A DNA stretch of 64,000 bases, taken from Cryobacterium roopkundense. GTDB lineage: Bacteria; Actinomycetota; Actinomycetes; Actinomycetales; Microbacteriaceae. Below the pieces are notes generated by a model. That model was not told the origin of the DNA. It worked only from the letters and a program-made list of their open reading frames with translations, and made no database searches. Below are positions 27,340 through 36,201 of this stretch, in pieces (positions within the stretch are counted from its first letter, which is position 1; each line of letters begins with the position of its first letter). The stretch is taken from NCBI RefSeq assembly GCF_014200405.1, contig NZ_JACHBQ010000001.1, positions 2,542,001 to 2,606,000 on the forward strand, read 5' to 3'. Made by a program: the position numbers and the translations under genes.

Positions 27340-29145
27340 TTACCCCTCCGCGCCCGCCGCCAGGACACTGCGCCGGAGTTCTCGACGAGCCCGCTGTTCG
27401 ACAGGGTCGGGAAGGGGAACCGCCGCCAGCAATCGCTGGGTGTACGGATGTTTCGGGTAGCGCAGAATCTCATCCCGCGTGCCGGTCTCGACGATGAGTC
27501 CGTGGTGCATGACGGCGATTCGATCCGCCAGCACGTCTATGACCGCAAGGTCGTGCGTGATGAACAGGCAGGCGAACTGCATCTCGATCTGCAGGGCCTG
27601 CATGAGATCGAGAACGCGGGCCTGCACAGACACGTCGAGGGCGCTCGTCGGCTCATCGGCGATGAGAACGCGAGGCTTCAACGACAGGGCCCGCGCTATG
27701 CCCACCCGCTGCTTCTGGCCACCCGACAGCTCGTGGGGAAAACGTCCGCGATAGTTGCGGGGCAGCTCGACGCTGTCGAGCAGCCGCTCCACCTGCACGT
27801 TGAGCGCGGCCCCGCGCAGCCCCTGGGCCAGGCGCAGGGGCTCCCCGATACTGTCGCCGATCGGCATCCGTGGATTCAACGACGAAGACGGATCCTGAAA
27901 AACTATGCCGACGCTCTTGTGCAGCGTTCTGATCTCGTCGCGGGAGGCTGCGGAGATGTCCTGCCCGGCTACGATGAGCCGGCCGGCCGTAATCGGCAGC
28001 AGTCCGATCGCCGCACGACCAAGAGTGGTCTTGCCCGATCCCGACTCACCGACCAGCCCGAGTACCTCACCCTCCCGCACCACGAGGGTGACCGCGTCGG
28101 CCGCACGGAAGGCCGGAACGCGCCCGTGTTTGGGATAGTCAATCGAGACGTGTTCGAAGTTCACCACCACCTCGCGCTCGTCGCGCGCGGCGGCGGACGC
28201 TGCCTGCGCGGCCAGGCGCTCGTTCACCTGGATCCGCTCCGAGAGGGCCTCATCCACGAGTACGTCGGTGCCCACGGCGAGGGCAGCCGTCGTGTCGATC
28301 GTCTCGTCGCCCCGCTGACCCAGATGCGGCACGGCCTTCAGGAGCGCGATCGTGTAGGGATGTGCGGGCGCGGAGAAGACCTGCTCCACTGTGCCTCGCT
28401 CCACGATCAGGCCCCGACGCATCACGGCGATATCGTCGGCCAGGTCGGCGACCACGCCCATGTCGTGGGTGATCAGCAGGATGGCACTGTCGAGGCGGTC
28501 GCGCAGACTCCGGAGCAGGTCAAGAATTTCGGCCTGCACTGTCACGTCGAGTGCGGTGGTTGGTTCGTCGGCGATCAGCAGTTGCGGGTCGCACGAGATC
28601 GATTGGGCGATCATCACCCGCTGCAGCTGCCCACCGGAAAGCTGGTGGGGAAATGAGTTGAAGGCCTTGTTCGGATCGGGCAATTCCACCATGCCCAGCA
28701 GCTCGAGGGAGCGGACCTTCGCCTCGTGCGGCGACATGCCGAAGTGAGCGCGCAGAGTCTCCATGATCTGGAAGCCGATCGTGTAGACCGGGTTCAGGGC
28801 CGTCATCGGCTCTTGGAAGATCATCGCGATCTGCCCGCCGCGCACCTTACGCATCTGAGCCGGCTTGAGCCCGAGCAACTCTCGGCCGTCGAGCTTCGCG
28901 CTGCCGGTGATTCGGCTGTTCTCGGGCAACAGATCGAGGATGGCCATGGAACTCGCACTCTTGCCCGAGCCTGACTCCCCCACGATCGCGAGCACCTTGC
29001 CGCGTTCAATCGAGTAGGTGAGCTTGATGGCCGCGGGGATCCAGACGTTGTCCACCCCGAAGTCGACGCTCAGGTCGGTGACCTCGAGCACGAGAGCGGA
29101 TGTCTTCTTCGCTTCGGGAAGCTGGCCGATCGACTGGTTCGTCAT
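27340..29145 (-). CDS. Oligopeptide ABC importer, fused double ATPase (cassette 2)
   Basis: A 601-residue paralogue of the cassette 1 ATPase with two ABC domains. The first has GESGSGKSASS, LSGGQLQR and LLIADEPTTALDV. The second has GESGSGKTTLGRA, LSGGQKQR and VLIADEPTSALDV. The C-terminal parts contain the oligopeptide-transporter motif HPYTQRL. GGAAGAG lies just before the ATG at 29145. As in cassette 1, a divergent PH-domain gene (62 bases away) separates it from the permease genes, so it may need its own promoter. Confidence 0.9.
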   Translation of the reverse strand: MTNQSIGQLPEAKKTSALVLEVTDLSVDFGVDNVWIPAAIKLTYSIERGKVLAIVGESGSGKSASSMAILDLLPENSRITGSAKLDGRELLGLKPAQMRKVRGGQIAMIFQEPMTALNPVYTIGFQIMETLRAHFGMSPHEAKVRSLELLGMVELPDPNKAFNSFPHQLSGGQLQRVMIAQSISCDPQLLIADEPTTALDVTVQAEILDLLRSLRDRLDSAILLITHDMGVVADLADDIAVMRRGLIVERGTVEQVFSAPAHPYTIALLKAVPHLGQRGDETIDTTAALAVGTDVLVDEALSERIQVNERLAAQAASAAARDEREVVVNFEHVSIDYPKHGRVPAFRAADAVTLVVREGEVLGLVGESGSGKTTLGRAAIGLLPITAGRLIVAGQDISAASRDEIRTLHKSVGIVFQDPSSSLNPRMPIGDSIGEPLRLAQGLRGAALNVQVERLLDSVELPRNYRGRFPHELSGGQKQRVGIARALSLKPRVLIADEPTSALDVSVQARVLDLMQALQIEMQFACLFITHDLAVIDVLADRIAVMHHGLIVETGTRDEILRYPKHPYTQRLLAAVPLPDPVEQRARRELRRSVLAAGAEG

Positions 29146-29207
29146 GCTCTTCCGTTCCCTCGTTCGGTGGGTTGCAGAGGCACGACTCCTGCTGCGACGA
29201 TGTCGTC

Positions 29208-29813
29208 ATGAAACCGGCAGCGGATCCCGACGCGTACGTCTCTCGCTTCAATCGCGCGCTTGCGGCACTCGTGTGGGTGCTCTGCGCGGCGTCGGCCGTG
29301 GCGCTGTCGATCACCGGGCAGGAGCTCTATCTGATTCCCACCGGCTTCATCGTCCTGCTTGGCTGGGTGTTCCTGTGGGCACCCTCCGTTCGAGTCAGTG
29401 ACGCCGCTGTCACGGTGCGAAACCCTCTGCGCGCGATCGTGATCCCCTGGCAGGCACTCATCCAGGTGGACACGAAGTTTTCGCTCACCCTGTACACACC
29501 CGGGCGATCGTGGCCCGTGTGGGTGGCCCCCGCCCCGGGCCGAGGTGCCGTTCGCCGGGCCAACCGCGCCGGGACATCCGTTGACCGCACGCCGTTCATG
29601 ACCGTGGAACCACGCCCCGGGGACCTTCCCGGAACGGAGTCGGGCGACGCCGCGCAGCTCGTTCGGGACCGCTGGAGCCGACTGCAGGCGAGCGGCGTGA
29701 TCGAAGCCGGTGTCGCGGAGCACACGCCTGTCGAGATCGTGCCGCAACGCGGGGCGCTGATCGCCCTTGCCGTGTTCGGCGTGGGCACCGTGGCCGCCAT
29801 TCTGCTCGGTTAG
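29208..29813 (+). CDS. PH-domain membrane protein (bPH_6-like), inverted inside ABC cassette 2
   Basis: A 201-residue paralogue of the gene at 20040-20666. It has two N-terminal membrane helices, a PH-like domain with IPWQALIQVDTKFSLTLYTP and WVAPAPGRG, a conserved GTESGDAAQLVRDRW segment and a C-terminal hydrophobic helix. It converges on the DppC-like permease with 14 bases between stops. No strong ribosome binding site precedes the ATG at 29208; translation could start at a nearby upstream codon. The function is unknown. Confidence 0.75.
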   Translation: MKPAADPDAYVSRFNRALAALVWVLCAASAVALSITGQELYLIPTGFIVLLGWVFLWAPSVRVSDAAVTVRNPLRAIVIPWQALIQVDTKFSLTLYTPGRSWPVWVAPAPGRGAVRRANRAGTSVDRTPFMTVEPRPGDLPGTESGDAAQLVRDRWSRLQASGVIEAGVAEHTPVEIVPQRGALIALAVFGVGTVAAILLG

Positions 29814-29827
29814 GCCCGCCACCCGAC

Positions 29828-30847
29828 TCACGGCTTCTCCTCCCCGGGCTCCGGGATACTCTCCTGCATCAGGCGGAGCTTGAAGCGCCGGTGTCGCGGG
29901 TCGAAAGCGTCGCGCAAGCCGTCGCCGACGAAGTTCACGAGCAGGGCCAGCGACACTATGAACACCCCCGGCCACCAGAACAGCCACGGTCTGGTCTGAA
30001 AGGCCGATTGGTTGGAACTGATCAGCAGCCCCAGCGACACATCGGGAGAGCGGATGCCGTAGCCCAGAAAGCTCAGTGCGGTCTCGAGCAGGATCGCCGA
30101 GGCCATGATGAGGGTCGCCGACACGATCACGACTCCCATGGCGTTGGGCAGGATGTGCTTGAAAATGATACGGCGATCCGAGGCGCCGGCCACCCGGGCC
30201 GCTTCCACGAAGGCCCGCTCTCGCAGGGACAGGAACTCGCCGCGCACGAGCCGCGCGATCCCCATCCAGGAGAAGAAGCCGAGCATGATCGCCAGCACTG
30301 GAGCGCCGAGCCCGCCGAACCAGTGACCGACGACTGACCCGATCACGAGGGCGGGAATCACGATGAACACGTCGGTGATGCGCATGAGCGTTGCGTCGAC
30401 CCAGCCGCGGTAGTACCCGGCAACCGCCCCCACAACCACCCCGAGAATCGTGGCGATGAGGCCAAGCACCACCATCACGAGCGCGGAGTTCTGGATGCCG
30501 CGCATCGTCATGGCGAAGTAGTCCTTGCCGATGCGATCCTGGCCGAACGGATGCTCACCGAGCGTCACACCGTCACCTCCGAGCCACCTCGGCACGACTG
30601 ACAACGTGGGGTCTCCCCCGTTCACCTGCGGGTTGAGTTCCCGGTAGCCATATTTCCACCAGCCGGGAATGGGACCCACCCCGATGGCTGAGATGGAAAA
30701 GACCACAATCAGCACGATGAGGATCACCGACACGACGGCCACGCGATTGGCCGTGAACCGGCGCCAGATGAGTCGCCCCTGGCTCACCGGCGGGGTGCTG
30801 GGAACGGGCTGATCTGGAGCGATGACAGGTTCGAGCGAATTCGACAT
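29828..30847 (-). CDS. Oligopeptide ABC importer permease, DppC-like (cassette 2)
   Basis: A 339-residue permease with about six helices, external GQDRIGKDYFAMTMRGIQNS identical to cassette 1, and EAA loop AFVEAARVAGASDRRIIFKH. It starts at ATG 30847, overlapping the stop of the DppB-like gene by one base, the same junction as in cassette 1. The C-terminal tail after DAFDPRHRRFK differs from its paralogue. Confidence 0.9.
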   Translation of the reverse strand: MSNSLEPVIAPDQPVPSTPPVSQGRLIWRRFTANRVAVVSVILIVLIVVFSISAIGVGPIPGWWKYGYRELNPQVNGGDPTLSVVPRWLGGDGVTLGEHPFGQDRIGKDYFAMTMRGIQNSALVMVVLGLIATILGVVVGAVAGYYRGWVDATLMRITDVFIVIPALVIGSVVGHWFGGLGAPVLAIMLGFFSWMGIARLVRGEFLSLRERAFVEAARVAGASDRRIIFKHILPNAMGVVIVSATLIMASAILLETALSFLGYGIRSPDVSLGLLISSNQSAFQTRPWLFWWPGVFIVSLALLVNFVGDGLRDAFDPRHRRFKLRLMQESIPEPGEEKP

Positions 30848-32379
30848 CAGCGGATCCTCACCCTCGGATCAAGACCGGCGTAGGCAAGGTCGGCGAGAAA
30901 GTTGAAAAGGATGGCCATCGCTGCGATCACCACGAAGTAGCCCATGACCGGGTTGACATCCCCACGGCGCAACCCGGCGTTGAAGAGGTACCCCATGCCG
31001 GGAATCGCAAACACTGTCTCGGTGATGATCGCGCCACCCAGCAGTGCCCCCACGTCGAACGCGATCAGGGTCGTGATGGGGATCAGCATGTTGCGGAACG
31101 CGTGCCGCATGATCACGGTGCGTTCAGGGATGCCCTTGGCTCGCGCGGTGCGCACGTAGTCGAGGCTGAGCACCTCCAGCATGCCCGCGCGGGAATATCT
31201 TGTGTAGCCGGCGAAGGAGATCAGCAACAGCGCAATCGTCGGCAGGGCGAGGTGGGTGTACGTGTCCAGTCCGGTCAGCCAGACGTCGCCCGAGAGCCCC
31301 GGCGTCGACGATCCCACGGTCGCGATCGGCCGACCATTGGTGGCGGCAGCCAGGGCGCCCCACGACTGCATGAAGCGGTCCAGCAAGACCACACCGCCCG
31401 AGAGCACGGCGGTGATCACGCCCACCCGCATGTTCTGGCCCCTGTCGTAGCCGCCCACCAGAAACCCGCTGATCAGCCCGACAGCGATCGTGGCCAGGGC
31501 CAGAATGAGCAGTGTCCCAGCCGACGACACGTCGAACAGCGGCTGCAGCACGAAGTAGGCGATGATCGCGAGTGCCCCGTTGATTCCGGCCGTCAGGAGG
31601 GCGCGGCGGTTGTGCAGGCCGGCCGCGAGCGAGGTCGTTCCGAGAGCGATCGCCGCAATCAACACGGTCACGGTGACGGGTCCAAGGCCAGGGTCATGAA
31701 ACCAGTTCGTAGCGAGCATGACGAGCAGGATGCCCACGGTCATGCCGCCGGAGAGGCCGAAGACGATCAGCCGTCGACGTCGGTCGCCACCGAGGAGAGA
31801 CTGCAGGATGACGCCGACGATGATTCCGATCACCGCGAGGGCGACGCCGCTGATCACGGGGTCGCGCAAAAAATCGTTGAAGCCGATGGCGACGAACTCC
31901 TTCAAGAGCACTGCCACGAGGAAGGCTGGAAGCGAGTAGAGGAAGAAACTGATGAAGGTCACGGTGTTGTCGAGGCCGCTGTACTGGCGAAGGGCTGTCA
32001 CGATGCCGATCATCACGCCCAGTACGATGGCGAGCACGAGGGCGAGTGTGACGAGCTGGACCGTCGAGGCAAGGGCCTGCGGCAGGATGTCCACCACGAG
32101 CGCGTTCGAGATCGTGGAGCCGAGGTCACAGGAATTCGCGAAGGGAATCACGCAGCGGGCGACCCCGCCGAGCCAGAGAATCCAGCGCAGCGGCGGAGGC
32201 ACGTCAAGGTCCAGCAGCTGGATGCGCGCGTTGATGAGCTGCACCTTGTTGGGCGAATTGCTGTCGCGAAGGTCCTGCAGCGGGTCGGCGGAATAGGCCA
32301 CCATCATGTACATCAAGAATGAGGCCGCAACGAGAATGAGCACAGAGACGAGTAGCCGTCTCACGATGAAACTCACCAT
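30847..32379 (-). CDS. Oligopeptide ABC importer permease, unusually long DppB-like (cassette 2)
   Basis: A 510-residue paralogue of the cassette 1 DppB-like protein, with the same extra block of hydrophobic helices in the middle (about residues 190-350) and EAA loop DYVRTARAKGIPERTVIMRH. I choose ATG 32379 (MVSFIVRRLL), which aligns with MLSFITRRIF of cassette 1, over the in-frame codon at 32394. GAGG lies upstream. It follows the binding-protein gene after a stem-loop. Confidence 0.88.
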   Translation of the reverse strand: MVSFIVRRLLVSVLILVAASFLMYMMVAYSADPLQDLRDSNSPNKVQLINARIQLLDLDVPPPLRWILWLGGVARCVIPFANSCDLGSTISNALVVDILPQALASTVQLVTLALVLAIVLGVMIGIVTALRQYSGLDNTVTFISFFLYSLPAFLVAVLLKEFVAIGFNDFLRDPVISGVALAVIGIIVGVILQSLLGGDRRRRLIVFGLSGGMTVGILLVMLATNWFHDPGLGPVTVTVLIAAIALGTTSLAAGLHNRRALLTAGINGALAIIAYFVLQPLFDVSSAGTLLILALATIAVGLISGFLVGGYDRGQNMRVGVITAVLSGGVVLLDRFMQSWGALAAATNGRPIATVGSSTPGLSGDVWLTGLDTYTHLALPTIALLLISFAGYTRYSRAGMLEVLSLDYVRTARAKGIPERTVIMRHAFRNMLIPITTLIAFDVGALLGGAIITETVFAIPGMGYLFNAGLRRGDVNPVMGYFVVIAAMAILFNFLADLAYAGLDPRVRIR

Positions 32380-32420
32380 GGGTTCTGACCTCACTGCACT
32401 GTTCGGCGGAAGCGATGGGG

Positions 32421-32453
32421 GGTGGGCCGGGTTCCCGGGGAACCCGGCCCACC
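32421..32453 (-). terminator. Intercistronic stem-loop between binding protein and permeases (cassette 2)
   Basis: GGTGGGCCGGGTT (32421-32433) pairs exactly with AACCCGGCCCACC (32441-32453), and the seven bases between are nearly self-complementary. The position matches the stem-loop of cassette 1, although the sequence differs. Confidence 0.8.
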
Positions 32454-32475
32454 TGGTGATGTAGTGCTTCGGGTA

Positions 32476-34257
32476 CTACTGGCTGACGGACCACTCCCAG
32501 AAGTTCCAGAAGGGACCGTTCTGGGTGCCCGTGAATTCCACGCCGTCCACGCGCTTGGACACACCGAACACACCGGGCAGCTGGAAGAGCGGCAGGCCAT
32601 AGGCATCCGCGAACGTCTGCTTGTCGATGTTCATCTCCAGCTCCACGAGGGCATCGGGGTCGAGCGTCGTCTGCGTCTTGAGCGCGTCAGCGTTGGTGCC
32701 CGTGTAGTTGTTGTAGTTGCCGCCGCCCTGGCTGGAGAAGATCTGCGGCAGGGCGCTGGTTCCGGCGCCCGGACTGATCCAGCCGAACAGGGAGGCGTCA
32801 TAGTCGCCGCCCGGCAACAGCTTGCTCCAGTCGGGCGACCCGGCGTCGGCGATCGTGAAGCCGGCCTTGGCCGCCGACTCCTGAATCGCCTGGAACTCGT
32901 CCACCCGATTCGGGTTGTTCGTGTTGTAGAGGATGCGAATCGTGGGCGTCGCCCCAGCGAGCAGTTCCTTGGCCCCGTCGATGTCCACATCCGCGTAGGC
33001 GCTGGAACCGTTGTTCGCCACCGAATCCGCGTACGGGTCGTTCGCCGGAACCCAGATCTGCGAGTTCAGCACCTCGGCATCGGGATTGACCGGCGTCACG
33101 ATGGAGTCCAGAATCTGCTGGCGCGGGATTGTCTTCAGAAAGGCCTGGCGAACACTCAGGTCGGCAAAGACGGCCGAGCCGAAGTTCAGGTCGAGGTGAT
33201 CATACGACAGCTGGTCTCCGGTGAGAACGTCGGCACCCGAATTCTCCAGGGCCGTGAGCGTGTCAGCGGACGCCTGCGGGTTGATGATATCCACCTCGCC
33301 GTTCTGAAGCGCCGTCACCTGGGCGTTCGCATCCGGAATGATGCGGAAGATGATCTTGTCGACCTTCGGTGTCATTCCGCCCACGTAGTAGCTGTTGCGC
33401 TCCATGGTGAGGGATTGTCCGGGCGTCCAGTCCGAGACCACGAAGGCTCCGCTCGACACGAGGATGTCAGGGTCGGTCGGGAACGCCGTCACGTCGTAGC
33501 CGGTGTTCACCCACGAGGCCGCGGCCTGCAGGGTGGCATCCGGGGCTGCGGGGGCAGCCGGATCCCCCGCCGGCAGGGATTCGAGAAGGGCCGTCAGATC
33601 CGCCGCCGACTCCAGGCCGGCCTTCTGGGCAACAATGTGCGCGGGCTGCGCGATCGGGTTCACCAGCTCCCAGTCCACGTATGGCGTGTCGTACTCGAGA
33701 GTGATTGTTGTGTTGTCGTCGGAGACCGTGGGGTACGCGGTAGCGTCGAGGCCCGCCGTGCTAGCCGCAATCGTGAAGTACTGCGTTCCGCCACTTACCT
33801 CACCGGAGGTCTCGTCGAAGGTAGCGCTGTCGTAGTAGCCGGATTGGATGGCCCAGCCGAGCACCATGTCATCCGCTGTGACGGGTTCGCCGTCTGACCA
33901 CTTGTTATCTTTGTTGAGGGTGTATTTCACCGTGAGGGGGTCGTCGGAGGTCTTCTCATAGGTGCCGAACTTCTCGTCGTGCACGATCTTGAGCTCATTG
34001 CTGATGTAGGAGAAGCCCGAGCCGTAGGACCCGTTGAGATAGGCCACCTGCCCATTAGTGTCAAGGTTTCCCTGCGGCGTCTGCGAGTTGAACGAGGTGA
34101 AGTCGTTGACGACGGCAACTGTTACCGTGCCGCCGCTCGCGGCCGTTGAGGTGGACGTGCTTCCGGTCGTGGTGCATGCGGTCAGGGCGATCGCGGCGAT
34201 GCCGACGATGGCCACCCCGCTGAGCGCCCTGCGGACAGATTTTCCTCTGACTGGCAA
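32476..34257 (-). CDS. Oligopeptide-binding lipoprotein, solute-binding family 5 (cassette 2)
   Basis: A 593-residue binding protein with signal peptide RRALSGVAIVGIAAIALTAC and lipidated Cys, then the SBP_bac_5 fold. TTG at 34257 is chosen as start, four bases after AAGGAGG. The in-frame codon at 34347 would add an unrelated 30-residue stretch before the signal. It heads the second importer operon. The sequence is closely related to the cassette 1 protein (shared LQNGEVDIINPQASADTL). Confidence 0.88.
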   Translation of the reverse strand: MPVRGKSVRRALSGVAIVGIAAIALTACTTTGSTSTSTAASGGTVTVAVVNDFTSFNSQTPQGNLDTNGQVAYLNGSYGSGFSYISNELKIVHDEKFGTYEKTSDDPLTVKYTLNKDNKWSDGEPVTADDMVLGWAIQSGYYDSATFDETSGEVSGGTQYFTIAASTAGLDATAYPTVSDDNTTITLEYDTPYVDWELVNPIAQPAHIVAQKAGLESAADLTALLESLPAGDPAAPAAPDATLQAAASWVNTGYDVTAFPTDPDILVSSGAFVVSDWTPGQSLTMERNSYYVGGMTPKVDKIIFRIIPDANAQVTALQNGEVDIINPQASADTLTALENSGADVLTGDQLSYDHLDLNFGSAVFADLSVRQAFLKTIPRQQILDSIVTPVNPDAEVLNSQIWVPANDPYADSVANNGSSAYADVDIDGAKELLAGATPTIRILYNTNNPNRVDEFQAIQESAAKAGFTIADAGSPDWSKLLPGGDYDASLFGWISPGAGTSALPQIFSSQGGGNYNNYTGTNADALKTQTTLDPDALVELEMNIDKQTFADAYGLPLFQLPGVFGVSKRVDGVEFTGTQNGPFWNFWEWSVSQ

Positions 34258-34397
34258 TGTTCCTCCTTGCGAAGTGAACCCGACCTGGCGTTCATAGCGC
34301 CCGTGTCGAGCGTGGATACGCTTGACAATAGAGAGGTAGCGCCACAAAAGCTAATAAATCCTCATTTTTGTTACCGAGCGGTGATCAAATCAAAAAA

Positions 34398-34436
34398 GCG
34401 CGGACGAGCGGCACACTGTGTGCCGCTCGTCCGCGC
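34398..34436 (-). terminator. Rho-independent terminator of the third importer operon
   Basis: GCGCGGACGAGCGGCACA (34398-34415) pairs over 18 bases with its complement at 34419-34436. On the minus strand the stem is followed directly by TTTTTTGATTT, a classical T-run. It lies 16 bases past the ATPase stop at 34453. Confidence 0.92.
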
Positions 34437-34452
34437 CGTTTGGATGTTGCTC

Positions 34453-36201
34453 CTAGCGTCCGAACTCGAAATTCGCTCCGGGGATGGCCTCGAGCAGTTC
34501 CTGCGTGTAGGCCTGCTGGGGGTTGTCGAAAACATCGTCGGTACTCGACGCCTCCACGATGCGGCCCTTCTGCATGACGCAGACGTTGTCGGCCACCAGC
34601 CGCACCACCGCGAGGTCGTGGGTGATGAACAGGTACGTCAGGCCCAGTTCCGCCTGCAGCTCGGTCAGCAGGTTCAGCACCTGACCCTGCACGAGCACGT
34701 CGAGGGCTGAAACGGCCTCGTCGAGCACGAGTACGTCGGGCTTGAGAGCCAACGCGCGTGCGATCGCGATGCGCTGACGCTGGCCGCCGGACAGTTCGCT
34801 GGGATAGCGGAACTGCGTGGCAGCCGGGAGCGACACCTGGTCGAGAAGCTCCAGCACGCGAGCCTGGCGCTCCTTCTTGGTGCCGATGTTGTGCGCCAAG
34901 AGTGGTTCCGCGATGGTATTACCCACGTTGTACTGCGGGTCCAGCGAGCCGTACGGGTCCTGGAACACCGGCTGCACGCGCCGGCGGAACTTCAGAAGCT
35001 CCTTACCCTTGAGGCCGGCCACATCCTGGCCGTCGAAGGAGATACTGCCGCTCGTGATGGTCTCGAGCTGCAGGATCAGCTTGGCAACGGTGGACTTGCC
35101 CGAGCCGGACTCCCCCACGATGGCCGTGGTGGTGCCCTTCTTCACGCCGAACGACACGTCGTTGACCGCGAGCAGCTCGTTGTACTTCAGCCCCTTGGTG
35201 CGGATGCGATAGAGCTTGGAGATCGCCTCCACCGAGATCAGGTCCTTGGTCGGAGCCGACTGCTCGCGCAACGCCGCCCGGTCGATGAGCCCGGTGTCGA
35301 GGGAACCCGGGGAGTAGATCGGCTGACCAGACTCTTCGGGGTGCTTCTTCGACTGAATACGGCGCGAGGCCAGGCTGGGTGCCGCCGCCACCAGGCGCTG
35401 GGTGTACGGATGCTGGGGGTTTGCCAGGATCACCTGTGACGGCCCGGACTCGACGACCTTGCCCTTGTACATCACGACGAGCTGTTCGGCCCGCTCCGCG
35501 GCGAGGCCGAGGTCGTGCGTGATGAACAGTACCGAGGTGCCGTAGTCACGGGTGAGGGTGCCGAGGTGATCAAGGATCTGCCGCTGCACAGTCACGTCGA
35601 GAGCCGACGTCGGCTCGTCGGCGATCAGTAGCTTGGGACGTGCCGACAGGCCGATCCCGATCAGCACACGCTGGCGCATACCGCCGGAGAACTGGTGCGG
35701 ATACTGCTTGAGGCGATCTTCGGCGTCGCTGAGCCCGGCCTCCTTCAGCACCTCGATGGTGCGCTTGCGCGCCTCCTTGCCCCGAAGGCCGCTGTTGGAC
35801 TTCACGGCCTCCTCAACCTGGTATCCGATGTTCCACACGGGGTTCAGGTTGCTCATCGGGTCCTGCGGCACATAGCCGATCTGCCGACCGCGAACGGCCT
35901 GCATTTCTTTCGCGCTCAGCTTGGTGAGGTCTCGTCCTTCGAACAGAATCGAGCCCGCGGTCACCTGACCTGTTCCGGCCAGCAGGTTGATGATCGCCTG
36001 CGCAGTCGTGGTCTTGCCGGAGCCGGACTCTCCCACGATGGCGAGAGTCTGGCCCGCGTGCAGGGTGAGGCTGACGCCGCGCACCGCTGGCACGACGCCG
36101 CGCTGAGTGCGGAATCCTACCTCGAGGTCGCGGATCTGAAGCAGGGGGGCGTTCTCGTTGGAGACGCTCTGCATCACGGTTTCATTTGCTAGTTGAGTCA
36201 T
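34453..36201 (-). CDS. Oligopeptide ABC importer, fused double ATPase (third system)
   Basis: A 582-residue double ABC protein with GESGSGKTTTAQA, FSGGMRQR and LLIADEPTSALDV in the first half, and GESGSGKSTVAKL, LSGGQRQR and VLVLDEAVSALDV in the second. Pro replaces the usual residue nowhere, but the second Walker B has EAVS instead of EPTS, a common DppF variant. It is less similar to cassettes 1 and 2 than they are to each other. ATG 36201 overlaps the DppC-like stop by four bases, so this system is a compact operon without a PH gene. Confidence 0.9.
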   Translation of the reverse strand: MTQLANETVMQSVSNENAPLLQIRDLEVGFRTQRGVVPAVRGVSLTLHAGQTLAIVGESGSGKTTTAQAIINLLAGTGQVTAGSILFEGRDLTKLSAKEMQAVRGRQIGYVPQDPMSNLNPVWNIGYQVEEAVKSNSGLRGKEARKRTIEVLKEAGLSDAEDRLKQYPHQFSGGMRQRVLIGIGLSARPKLLIADEPTSALDVTVQRQILDHLGTLTRDYGTSVLFITHDLGLAAERAEQLVVMYKGKVVESGPSQVILANPQHPYTQRLVAAAPSLASRRIQSKKHPEESGQPIYSPGSLDTGLIDRAALREQSAPTKDLISVEAISKLYRIRTKGLKYNELLAVNDVSFGVKKGTTTAIVGESGSGKSTVAKLILQLETITSGSISFDGQDVAGLKGKELLKFRRRVQPVFQDPYGSLDPQYNVGNTIAEPLLAHNIGTKKERQARVLELLDQVSLPAATQFRYPSELSGGQRQRIAIARALALKPDVLVLDEAVSALDVLVQGQVLNLLTELQAELGLTYLFITHDLAVVRLVADNVCVMQKGRIVEASSTDDVFDNPQQAYTQELLEAIPGANFEFGR

